Below, piece by piece: positions 34,793 to 45,643 of a DNA stretch of 64,000 nucleotides. The position numbers and the translations under genes are program-made. This DNA is from Rhyacophila brunnea. Lineage: Eukaryota; Arthropoda; Insecta; Trichoptera; Rhyacophilidae. Positions within the stretch are counted from its first letter, which is position 1, and the number at the start of each line of letters is the position of its first letter. Under the pieces are notes generated by a model, which was not told where the DNA came from, ran no database searches, and was given only the letters and a program-made list of their open reading frames with translations. The stretch lies in contig JAGYXB010001862.1 of NCBI GenBank assembly GCA_022495005.1, positions 620,001-684,000 of the forward strand. The letters are read 5' to 3'.

Positions 34793-34942
34793 ATGCATCA
34801 GATAGGGCGCAGTTTGGCGTTGCGTTACGCTTTGCCAGCCAAACATCTCGCTGCCCTGTCACTTCTCGACGATGAGAAGAATCCAAAAACCGGCGAATGC
34901 AAATCTTTCCTCAACATGGCCGTTCGAATTAAAATGAAATAA
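34793..34942 (+). CDS. Short GC-rich open frame, unknown
   Basis: A 49-codon frame from ATG to TAA with unusual composition for the region. It includes RYALPAKHLAALSLLDDEKN and ends in NMAVRIKMK. A possible acceptor, ATAAG|GAG, lies about 20 bp upstream, though the pyrimidine tract is poor. It could be a small terminal exon or a fragment of a processed copy. No family recognised. Confidence 0.25.
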   Translation: MHQIGRSLALRYALPAKHLAALSLLDDEKNPKTGECKSFLNMAVRIKMK

Positions 34943-35397
34943 GGGTAAATATTAAAAATACTTACATACGCACATAATATTTCAACACAGTCTATGTGCT
35001 GTAGGGAAAATAATATGTGTATCCTTGATAAACTTTAATATAAAGACAATACGTATTAACTATATTTTAACATACTTTCAAATTCAAACAATGTTTAAAC
35101 AAACTGATTATGTACGATGATCTTTGAAAACTTATCTCGATGTTGGTTGGTACCTAAGTATTTCTGAAACCTTTTTACTTATTTTGTTTATTATGTATTT
35201 TTTTTTTTTTAAATTAATGACACTTTTTCGTAATATTGCAATTTGTGCCCAGAATTTGTTATTTTACGGTACCTATTTAATATATGAAAAAACTTCTGCA
35301 CATATTCAATCTATTTACACTTTTTGAATCAGTGCCTGTCTCAGTTCATCGAATCATTTTTCTGTAGACCCACATTTTTAAAGCTTCAATCCTATCA

Positions 35398-35625
35398 GGG
35401 CTCGAAATAGATCAGAGCGTACCGGAGCGCCGTTCTAGTTCCTGAAATCGGCAAAATTATCGCTCCGTTTCGTGGAACAATTAATTTGATAGTCTGAGCT
35501 AGATAGGTGATATAGAAAAAAAATCTAACACACTTATTTTTATAAAATATATCTATATCAGATTAAATATCTTTGTTACTATTTTCGGAAAATTATCGAG
35601 CGCTCCGGTTCGTAAAACTAATCTA
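35398..35625 (+). mobile_element. hAT MITE, second copy, right end lost
   Basis: Begins CAGGGCTCGAAATAGATCAG and stays parallel to 26459-26704 through GGAGCGCCGTT, ATTATCGCTCCG, GTCTGAGCTAGATA and ATTATCGAGCGCTC. It stops before the terminal inverted repeat, so it is truncated. Confidence 0.7.
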
Positions 35626-35639
35626 CTTAATTTACTTAA

Positions 35640-36855
35640 AGAATCAACCCTTTTGATCAATCAATATGTATATTAAATATTATAGTAAAGTTTAAATGTT
35701 AGTTCAATTAATAGACAAGCATACTTTGCCGATTCATTGTCGTAGCTTGAAAGTATGATTGTCATTACAAAAGAACGATTTCATTTTGTGAATGCAGTTT
35801 ACTCTCTTGACTAATGATTTTAGCCCAATCTCTACATCTAATATCACATTTTCCGGTATTTGGTAGATCGTATGACTTCCACTAAAAGATTTTTATTAAC
35901 TTGGTCCATTCATCTAGTGATCCACAACTTCTCTGAAATTCAATAAAATTATATGAGATTTTGTGAGCTTTTCTAATAACGAATTGTGTCAACCTTCAGG
36001 AATGCTAATCTCAGTGATAATCAACCGATTTATCTATATGATAACTCCACGTCATTTAACAGCTGTTTTTCCAAAGTATAAAAATATCCTCAGTATGTAT
36101 ATATCGTCGTGTAGTATATTATCCCTTATTATGTACCTTAAAGAACGCCATTGCCAACTTCGGTCCGTTTTGACCGTCTCCCGATTTCAGATGTAGTCTG
36201 ACGCTCAGGGAATGTTGGCAGGCCTGCCTATTGTCCAGCGATGATATTCGTGTATGGAAATTGCACTTTTGCAATGCGTTATGCGACAGGCCTGGAACAA
36301 CGAGACAGATTTCTACTTGTGATATGAGCTTGATTTTCGGTACAGCGGGTAGAAGCTACCGTACCTATTTCTTTTATGAAATAAGAGATTATTTCCAAAA
36401 AATATACCTATTGGGTGTATCATTTAAAAGAAATTAAATATGTATATCTAACTATTAAATTATATAATATTTTTTTAAATCCTGTAACAAGCTCACGGAA
36501 GAAAAATGTGATACTATTAATCGGTGATTCTAATTTATTATTTTTAAGTTACGGGTTGTCCAACAGCAGTAAAGACTACCTTTTGGATGTCACTCAACGA
36601 TTACAACAAATTACAATATATAAGTACATATTATGTATGTATAAAATGATCAATATTTAACAGTCGATAGTAATGCAAAGAAATGCTCAATAATTTTCCA
36701 CAGTACGAGTAGCTAGATATTTTTTATACTAATTTTAGTTACGCTTACATACCAAAATTTTTATACTACTTAGGAGTTCGCCATTATTATGTTATAATTA
36801 CTGACAGCTGAATAATAAACCACTAATTTACCTACTATATTTCTAGTTTTTTTTT
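35640..36855. other. Unannotated DNA
   Basis: Open frames of 68-81 codons at 35963-36660 are AT-driven, without motif or splice context. A GC-richer patch lies at 36190-36320. Nothing recognised. Confidence 0.35.
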
Positions 36856-36859
36856 TTTT

Positions 36860-37038
36860 TAATTATTAATAATCATGTCCTTGCTTTTTCGTACAAGCTG
36901 GTTGTTAGTAATTTTCAACAATCACAAACACCCAGGCTTTGAGAAAAACACATAAATGTTTTTGTCCGGACCGGGAATCGAACTCAGAACTCTCGGGTGG
37001 AAGGCCAGCGCCTTACCCACTGCACCACGAGAGCGGCA
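36860..37038 (-). mobile_element. tRNA-headed SINE (family U)
   Basis: On the minus strand the head GCCGCTCTCGTGGTGCAGTG contains an A-box-like TGGTGCAGTGGGTAAGG, and the B box reads GAGTTCGATTCCC. The unit ends GGTCCGGAC and continues into a body (AAAAACATTTATGTGTTTTT) to about 36860 in A/T-rich sequence. The continuation beyond the tRNA part marks it as a SINE rather than a tRNA gene. A single copy was seen here. Confidence 0.6.
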
Positions 37039-37555
37039 TTATGTCTAGTAATTATATCGTATTAATTTTAGCAAGTTCGTGTTTAAAATAAATTTATCAC
37101 TTGGTATTCATCACATTATATAAAGTGTCATCAAATATCACGAATTATCACTAAGTAATCGCTGAATTACTTGAAAATACTTTTTTCATTTTTACAGGTA
37201 AATCAAAACATAAAAATAATCATTTAATATTAGGTTATGGTCATTGGTTAGTAAAATACTTTTGCTGGTACATAGATACTATGTTATTGAAAGAGATTTA
37301 TTGGGTTTAAATCATTATAAAAAGTGGTAAAACTTCTTTGTTTTGTACTTTATGTAAACAGTTATCAAATAAGATACATGCGGTGGGTAAGACGGAAGAG
37401 CTAGGCAAAATTGTAAAGTTATTTAACAGAATAGGAGTGAGGACCTGATCGACGGATCCCCTCATAGAAGAGAAGAGGCGATATGACAGCAAGTCGTAGT
37501 CAAAGCCTCGGTAAAATCACAAAAAAAAAAGATACATATAATATACACTGTACTT

Positions 37556-37775
37556 TTCTCTCAATAAGTTTCAAAAAGTCAGTAATCATGTTTCTGCAGC
37601 GTTCTCCATTGACAGTAACTGCATTGCCAAAATCATTCGTTTTAAGTTCTTGCGTTAAGAAAGTCCAAGCTCTTGAGAACGACGTGTAATTGATTGTTCT
37701 GGATTTTTATCCACACTTTAATTCACATCATCGATATTTTCATCAGTACGTTTACATTTTTGGCGGGTTGGATTC
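37556..37775 (-). pseudogene. Tc1/mariner-type transposase remnant
   Basis: The minus strand encodes PTRQKCKRTDENIDDV, a stop, then SVDKNPEQSITRRSQELGLS. In a shifted frame follow LTQELK and NAVTVNGERCRNMITDFL. These correspond to the helix-turn-helix region and part of the catalytic domain of insect mariner-like transposases. The middle of the protein is missing at two junctions. The block that would hold the WFQQDGA-type catalytic Asp is also absent. Clearly non-functional. Confidence 0.7.
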
Positions 37776-38075
37776 TTAACATTATAAACATTCGTTTGGC
37801 TAGAATTTTCCAAATCAATTACGAATACGAGTAGTAAGCTCTCGTCGATTATTTTGACAATGAATTTTACGTATTTCCCGAAAAAACTGTGCTGAAAACA
37901 AATGCAAATTTTGATGGGAATCAGATAAAAAATGGCTGCTTTGATGTTTTTAAAATATATATTACTAATTTGATACCGCTTTATATAATATATATGTCAA
38001 TCAATCAGTATGTACCTAGTATTAAAATGTAATTATAATCTCGTAAGAAACATGATAACATTACCATGTTTTTAT

Positions 38076-38402
38076 AAGCTCGTATTCTTGTTTGTTCAGT
38101 ACAATTTTTTTCTTGATTGTCCAAGATTTGTATTGGACGATTGAAGATTTTTAACTAACTTCCCGACTAGCTAGACATTTGAAACTTTTAGAATATATCA
38201 GAACACGATGACAATGCATTCTTTTGATACTTTTAGCCATCTCTAAGCAGAATTGAATTCATTTTCAGTCAATTCTGTTTTGTATGGAAAGTTATTTCGG
38301 AAAAAAAAAACGTAAAAAGTAAAACACTATTATTGGTTGCTAAGGGGGTCCTAGCAACTAAATTATTGATATTTAAGTGCGTTACTATGGAAATCTAGGG
38401 GC
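38076..38402 (-). repeat. Dispersed repeat R, copy 2 (inverted)
   Basis: Reverse complement of 29526-29845 over almost its whole length with several small differences (for example GCTAAGGGGGTCCTAGCAAC). The two copies are 8.5 kb apart in opposite orientation. Confidence 0.65.
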
Positions 38403-38404
38403 GG

Positions 38405-41400
38405 CAGGTTATATGAAATTATGGTGAAGCAGGCTAGTATGGCGAAAAAGTATGGTGGGGCGGGCTGGTAATCAATTTGTGGCAAAATTTGAACGTTAAC
38501 ATTATATTATATGTATACGTTACAATGACCAAAGTAAATCCTCTGTGATGCCTTGAATTTTTTTTATCGCGTCGCTATTTCTCGTAAGTTATCGGCTATT
38601 GTTGGCCTGCTTCATTCAGCTGTATGAAAAAGCCGATTCTTTGCCCCTCTTTTAATTTAATACCTCTATGATGGAAATCAATATGATATTTCAGTATTTT
38701 ATATTTATTCAGTATTTCTATCAAGTACAAAAAATTATTTATTAATACATTGAATTGTCAAGTTTATATGATTCAACAGAAAATTTAAAAACGTGGTAAG
38801 TATATAAAAAGTTCTTTTTATCTTGTAATTATTTTTGTATAAGTTATTGTACCTAAAAACTATTTATATGTAATTAAAATGATTTCTCTAATTACCAACC
38901 TCATATAACTTATTTAAAAGTTGTGTTATCACACACTCCCCTCAAATAAAGTTGTGAATTTATTATGTGTAAAAAAAAACTGAATATTCCTTAGACACCT
39001 ATCTACTTAGAAATGTTTTAATTGACGAATAGATTATCGGTAAAAAAATATTTCATTGGAGTTAATTGATTCCTTATTACCGATATTTATATAAAATTAC
39101 CATTTAAATAGCGGCAGCCTTCTCCTATAATATTTAAATGTCCGACCGTACTTCCAATAGCACTCATAAATTCGAGTTAAAGACCAAAAAAGGCCTCAAA
39201 TAGACAGAGTCTGATGGTATCTCCATCGAAAATAATGGCGCGACACCTCTCGCTTCACCCGCGGAGTGTCAACGAGCCGGCGACACCTCAGGCCTTACAG
39301 CTGACACGTCAAACCTTCACTCATGAGGGCAGCCATTTAAACCAAGTCCGGTCTTCCAGTTACAGAGTCGATATCCCGCGATCCCTTGAAGATGTCACTT
39401 TGCCATGTGAAGGGCGGGCAATTTTAATAAATACACGATTACCTTTGCCGCTAACATTGAAAATCGATTATGGTTAACTAAACTGTCTTTCACTGAGAAT
39501 CCGGAAATTTAAACCGTATCGATTATCGATAACTGTACATACCTTATTATGTTACAGTAATTTTATGGACATATTACGGAGTCGTATTTTTTCTAATTGA
39601 TTACGTTGTGTAGTATTATTTTGCTACCCGGGTTTTGTGTGTTCGGCATTTTAGCTACGAGTACATAGTGTCTGATGATATCAAAGAGCGAAACTCGGGT
39701 CCTAAACAATTAGTCAAATGAAATAGTACAAAAATTATCTCGTTTAGAATTTAAAATAAAATTCCATCAAGTATGTACCCTCAGTCGATAGGTTTTTTTA
39801 ATGGAAATTGTTGTTAACAAGTCTTTGACTGTTGAAAAAATAATCGTTAATCGGGCATAAATTTAAATGCAAAACATTATTGGATGTATTAAGTTTTGTT
39901 TTTCATCACAATGTTTTAGTTTTATTCAACCAATTCCACATATTGTCCTGTTGCACCAAGATCGATTCCCGAAATTGAAAAGAGGAGATATGTGAGTCTC
40001 ATAGATATGCAATAGTAGATACTTGCACCACGCATCGTAATGACCCGTAGGAGTAATCAGGTCATGTGTTGCTTAGTGGCAGCACGTTGTAAAGAGTGAC
40101 AAATGTACGAAAGAATGAGAATACTACAACTTGTGAAAGTTTACAAGAAGCAGCGATGGGGTTGCTTCGTCAGAACGTGTCCAAATCGGCCGACAATGAC
40201 GGTTTATTGCAAAAGCAAAATGTTTACCGGGGGGGCTCCAAACCTGTCAGCTCGTCAGACCTTTGCGTTGGTACTTAAAAACGCTGATGCTTGAGAGTAG
40301 ATTTCGTGGAAATACTATAATCATCAGTGGATGTAGGTACCTATGTATTTTTTAAAGAATTTTGTTGCACTCGTCGTTATAAGATGATAACTCAAAATAA
40401 ATAGGTAGATAGTTAGATACTTAACAAATTTTCATGCAATTTTAAACCAAAAAATGAGATGGGTACGCATGCTAAGTCTGCTTTAGGACGAAACTATGCC
40501 TAGGTACCTACGTCATTGACCACGCACTTATTGAACAAGTAGCCTTTGGTACAGAATAGAGCGGCGAGCTCCATGGGACTATGAGTTAATTGCATACCTT
40601 GCCACTATTTTGCAAATCACAAGTTCATTCAAAAGACCACTATCGTCGGAAACGGTGGTACTTTCATTAACTATCATCTACAGTTCAAGTTTTGGCTCCA
40701 TTGTCTTTAGACCAATCGTAACTATTATCATGATGCGACCTATTTATTACATAGTATTTGGCTGCAGTATTGGCGATACTGTTCTCAGTTAACTGTGAGT
40801 AATAAAAGACAGTTTCATAAATATCTTGAAATGCTATTATTGAAACATTATTATTTAACAGTAATTTAATTAGGTATATTTAAAAAAATCTTGACACTTG
40901 ACTTGTGATTAATAATTTTGTCTGTAATTGTGTAATGTCTGTTCTTTGTAGATATTTTCATGTTTTACAGTAAACAACATTTCGATGTAAATAAAATGAA
41001 ATTGGGTTGAGGTGTCTATTTTCAAATACACGATTCAATATTGTGGCAAATGGCGATTTTGTTTTTCAAGCGTCAATTGTTGGTTTTAATGTTAATGTCT
41101 TTTCCCGCCCTTATTGCAACGTAAGCAAAATAAAATTAGATATATCAGTATTTATTTATATCATTTTAATTTTAATTATACATTTAACACTATATGTTTT
41201 TCAATATTTCTTTTCTTATGCTTTTCACAGATTTTGGAATAGATGGATACACATACCATGAATTAAAAAATAGGTAAATAAGTAAATATTATTTTTAATT
41301 AAAATCGAGAGTGACGCGTCGTTTTGTCATGACAGAGAACCATCTGACGGCCTAAACGTCATTCGCCATTCTCAATGCATTCAAATGGACGCTACTCTAT

Positions 41401-42855
41401 CATTCAATGACTTTATAAAGCCTCCGTAAGAAGAGGTAACACGATGGAAAAGATAGATTCAAAATAGCGACGCGTTTTTGATCGCTTGGTTGTCAGCTGG
41501 GGTAGAATATATCCAATCTTCCCGTAAGTTACTTCATTTGAGGTGTTTAGATGTAAAATACTTATTTATACTAAATAATATTATGTGCAAAATAGAATTA
41601 TGTATTTTTTCACAAATTAGGTTCGTGCATAACGAATTTGTGTGTCTAAAAGTTGTTTTGAAAGAATGCAACGTATAATTTAGAAATTTCACTGCTAAAT
41701 CAATACTTACTCATTTCATAAAAAAAATATAATTAACTTTACTTTATTGTCACGTACGCAAACTTCAGTAAGAGTGAAAATTTAGATTTTCGTATTTCTC
41801 ACTGTTGATTATCGTGATTATTGTCTTTAAAGCTTGTCTTTGCTGCAAAATAAATTGACTCTAGAAAGAAAAAAGGGCGTAACACTCAGTTTTTTCAAAA
41901 TAGGTTTTATTGTATAATAACGTTGTACTTACACATCTAAATAAACGTTAGTTATGTCCAAAGGGTGTAAACAGCAAATGCCGATTAATTCTTATTTAAA
42001 TTTTGCTAGTAATTTTTAAAAAAAATGAAGGAAGTGATGAAATGACTAATTAAGCGTCAGTTTTGTTAGTTTTAATTAAAATTAGTAATTATCATGTACC
42101 TACTTCAAGGTTGTGTCTATTTTGTATTTTAACTTTGACTGAAAACCATAATAAAAACGTTTTTGTGCCTAAAATTTGATTTCGTATGGATTACGCCCCG
42201 TTTCCTTTCTACAGTCGAAATGTATTTATTACTGGCTTTATTAAAACACTAAATATGTTTAAATTTGATGTACTAAAATAAAAAAAAATTGAATCTTGCA
42301 ATAAAAAAACTCTAATTATAATGTTTTTTTATTTAATAAAAAATATTGGAGAGCAGATAGATCATAAAACGTAATACTAAAATTTATTCGAGTCACTGTT
42401 TTTGGTTAACGAGTCAATGAACCTCAATGATTCAAAGATAAAACACCGAAATTGGTCTAAAATCGATTTTAATTTATAATTTTCATAAAAAGTGCTTGGA
42501 ATAAATTAATTTATACTGATTTATGAATCAATAATAGGACAACATCCGGCGATCGATTGCGGCCGTAAATCTATGGGAGTCGTATTAAATTTATTTGCTC
42601 TTTCTCTGCCATTGTTGGACACCTAATTAAGAGCCGACTTGACGACCAGATTATAAATTTTCATTCTCAGCATTAACCTCAACTGCAGAATGCAGATTGC
42701 AAGCAGTGACGTCACGTGAGGGTAGACATACAGTGCCTAAAAGCAAATTTTGTAGTAGTGGAAAGTGTATGAAAAACTCTTTTTTTTTCAATAGATACAG
42801 TCAGATTCAAATTCAATTCAATTTTATATATTTTTACATATTTTTTTTAATCGTT
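38405..42855. other. 4.4 kb with no confirmed gene
   Basis: One frame deserves mention. At 39214-39477 (+), 87 codons, near 50 % GC, it includes PATPQALQLTRQTFTHEGSH; it has no recognised domain. Overlapping 60-63-codon frames at 40096-40294 look incidental. Blocks at 41320-41420 and 42540-42720 (CCGGCGATCGATTGCGGCCG and TGACGTCACGTGAG) are compositionally distinct and could be regulatory. No splice-supported exon found. Confidence 0.35.
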
Positions 42856-42859
42856 TCGA

Positions 42860-42965
42860 CAATCCTATACGAATATGGGCCGCCGCGAGAGAGGTTTCTT
42901 AACATGTTTTTTGTTTTACGAGAAAATGGGTGTTGGTCACTTGCTCACTCTGTGTTTAAACATGA
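42860..42965 (-). mobile_element. tRNA-derived SINE fragment (family S)
   Basis: 3' half only: TATGGGCCGCCGCGAGAGAGG, TTTTACGAGAAAATGGGTGT, GTCACTTGCTCACTC. The tRNA head is absent. Confidence 0.6.
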
Positions 42966-43064
42966 CATTTTAAAAAAAACAAAGAAATAGTATAAACACA
43001 GTATAAAGAGTAATTGGGTACAAAATTATTAAAAACATACATAGAAGTACACCGAATGAGCTAA

Positions 43065-43435
43065 GTGGACCCAATTTTAAGAATTTATAAAACAACACCC
43101 ACCTATACTATCATGTGGAATATATTATCAACATTGAAAGTGATTTGGATAAACATTGGAGATATTGCCCTCCCAATTGGCTACACCGATGGCAGGTTAG
43201 TTTTGCACCTTGGGAGAACAAACAACAAGATAGTTATCAAGGACACACCGGTCAATACTACCAAGAATGGCAGAGTTCTCATTTACACCGCGTATAAATT
43301 GCAAACATTTTCTGCCCCACCCAGCAGAGTTGCCACAAAAACGATCTACGTGCTGCATATCTGACATGGCAAGAAGTGTGGAATATGACGCCCACTAAAG
43401 GAAATGAGCCGACTTTGTACACAGTAAAGTAAGTA
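43065..43435 (+). pseudogene. Protein-like segment, two competing frames
   Basis: Frame at 43115-43297 reads LDKHWRYCPPNWLHRWQVSF and, past one TAA, continues in the same frame with CHKNDLRAAYLTWQEVWNMT to a stop near 43430. The overlapping frame 43065-43364 is also open (99 codons). The continuity across one stop suggests a decayed coding sequence in the first frame, perhaps transposon-derived, or an exon carrying a nonsense change. No family recognised. Confidence 0.3.
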
Positions 43436-43439
43436 AATA

Positions 43440-44260
43440 AATTCATAGTTTTTTTCTACGTAATGGTTTTCTAAAGTGGGCGTTAGAGCCCCCCACCACA
43501 CCCCCTGTAAACACTGGAGAAATCTGAAGATGAGTGCTCACTCCAGGACGATAGAAGACGTTGAAGACCATGTTGGCAATAATTAATATATTATAGTCAA
43601 ATAATATTGAAAAATTGTAGCACAACATCAGGCAGTCATTAGTAATAGCGATAAATTATACTCCAAATTGTTTTACTCGTACTTTTGAAATTAAGATATC
43701 AGTTGATAAAATTTTCCTGAGGAGAGAGGGGTGATGAATTTTTTTAAGGGTAAAAGAAAAAAAAATGAGAAACTAAGCGACTACGTCATTCCGCCTACGC
43801 TCTACGTCGTTAACCATAATAACTGTAGGTACATAATATCCGTAAGCTTGTACCTATAAGTTATTAATTATCTAATCAGATTTAATTAGGGTCAAAATTA
43901 TTCTGATTAAAATTGGCACTATATCTAGAGACGTCACTGATTGCAAAAATATAATCAGTATAACGCCTCTTCTTTATTCAATGCCAGACATAACCGCGTA
44001 TGCCTACGATGCGAACCGGCATGTCTGAGGTCAAAATAGTCATCGATAATGTCTGCAAAGAAAAGCCTTTATTATTTTATAGTGCAGAGGTTTTCGAATT
44101 CATTTAAAATCATCTGTCGATTACAAATAATAGCACATAGTTTCATAATTGATTACAAGAGCATAATAATTATAGGTGTACTTACCTATATTTATTCGAT
44201 GGTTCATTATACGATAAATAATTGATTTATGAGCCCATCTATAAAAAGATACAATTAATT
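43440..44260. other. Unannotated DNA
   Basis: No gene or element end recognised. A GTGGGCG word at 43478 is an inverted match to GACGCCCACT at 43387, possibly chance. Confidence 0.35.
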
Positions 44261-44261
44261 A

Positions 44262-44435
44262 ATTGGCTCTACAATCCGAAGTGGATTTCGTGACAGATTT
44301 TGGTTTTACGCGAAATGAATGTTGGCCACTTGCTCGATATATTAGGCCCATACCTAAGTCTAAATTCACATTGAAAAAGCAACATGTGAATTTGCTAGAT
44401 TCTGGATACTACAATACTTTTGGTCCATCGCGGAA
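44262..44435 (-). mobile_element. tRNA-derived SINE (family S), diverged
   Basis: Recognisable by TTTTACGCGAAATGAATGTT, GGCCACTTGCTCGATATATT, AGGCCCATACC and ATTGAAAAAGCAACATGTGA. The head near the right end (GGTCCATCGCGG) is degraded. Confidence 0.65.
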
Positions 44436-44439
44436 TATA

Positions 44440-45639
44440 TTTGCCATATTTTTTTCTTAAATTATAAACAGCATATTTTAATCTACACTATATCTATTAA
44501 TAATTAAATTAAGTGGTAATGTGTAATCTCGAAACATTTCCTTTTTGATCTACATTTTAACAATTTCCATGATATCTATGGACAAATTAATATAATTTTA
44601 TTAGACAAATTCAATTGTCTGTTTGTATGGTTCATAATAATAAAACTAATGCGCTTGCAACAATTGATTACGGGTCGGTAATGTGGTCTCATAGAAGTGG
44701 TAAAGTGGTGAAGTGAGGTGCGAGTAAAAATGCGCGCGCCAACACCAAACCGGTGTCGATCACATGTGCTCATTAGAGCTGTTAGTCAAGTATAATACGG
44801 ATTGACGTACATGACCCTTGTATGTCTCATTGACTTTAAAAAAAATCAAATCGAATCAGATTATTTATTATTATATATTATTTTGTACATGTATCCATAT
44901 TTCACGCGGACGTTATCGTGGGCTATCGCTAGTCATTCGTAAAATTGTTTGATTACATGTGAATTAAAAATGGTGATAATTATTTTAATCTGCCAAACCA
45001 AACCAAATCAAATGGCGTTCGGTTTTACAAGATAAAAAATATTTATATATCTATTAATATATTTCAACGCTTGAGCTAGCTTGATCGAGTGATACGAATG
45101 CTTTTGGTAATGTTTAACAATGTGACATTTTTTCCCTAAAATCAAATATATTGCAAGTACTTATAAATCAGCTAGATATTACATATTGTGTAGGTACCTA
45201 TATAATATCCGGTGTTGGTATTTGCCGGAACTACAACGTTTTGTAATGACCTGGAAACAAGGGATGAAATTGGGTTACGATATAGAGTCTTATATGTAGG
45301 TAAATACTTAGTTATAATACGCTCCACCTATTTATGTAATGTAGTCAAAGAATATGAAGATTTATTATAAAGCTATATTATACGTAACTACACAAATTAA
45401 TGATACTCGTACTATAATCATTTTTTATGGTTTTAATGCAAAACATTGAATCTTGGTATGCGGACTCCTTATTATGCACTGTATTATAACCAAGAAATGA
45501 AGATGAAAGAAGAAGAAAGAATATAAAAGAAATATGGAAATGATTTATTTTTTTATCAAAAACAGTAGAGATCTGCTGAAGAGAGTGTAAAAAACTACCA
45601 TGCTCTAAACCAAATGATATGGGCACTGAAGAGTGTAGG
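44440..45639. other. Unannotated DNA left of the LTR element
   Basis: AT-rich with a GC-richer patch at 44690-44780. Just before the insertion, 45480-45640 is purine-rich (GAAGATGAAAGAAGAAGAAA) and might be the end of an older repeat. No gene supported. Confidence 0.35.
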
Positions 45640-45643
45640 CCGT
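45640..45643. repeat. Target-site duplication, left copy
   Basis: CCGT directly precedes the TGACA start of the left LTR and is repeated directly after the right LTR. Four bases fit Ty3/Gypsy-type integration. Confidence 0.8.

Noticed and set aside
36958..37038. Functional tRNA gene on the minus strand
   Set aside because: Good A and B boxes, but it continues into a SINE-like body and lacks a clean fold.
42697..42990. 97-codon plus-strand frame
   Set aside because: It crosses AT-rich filler and a SINE fragment; no independent coding signal.
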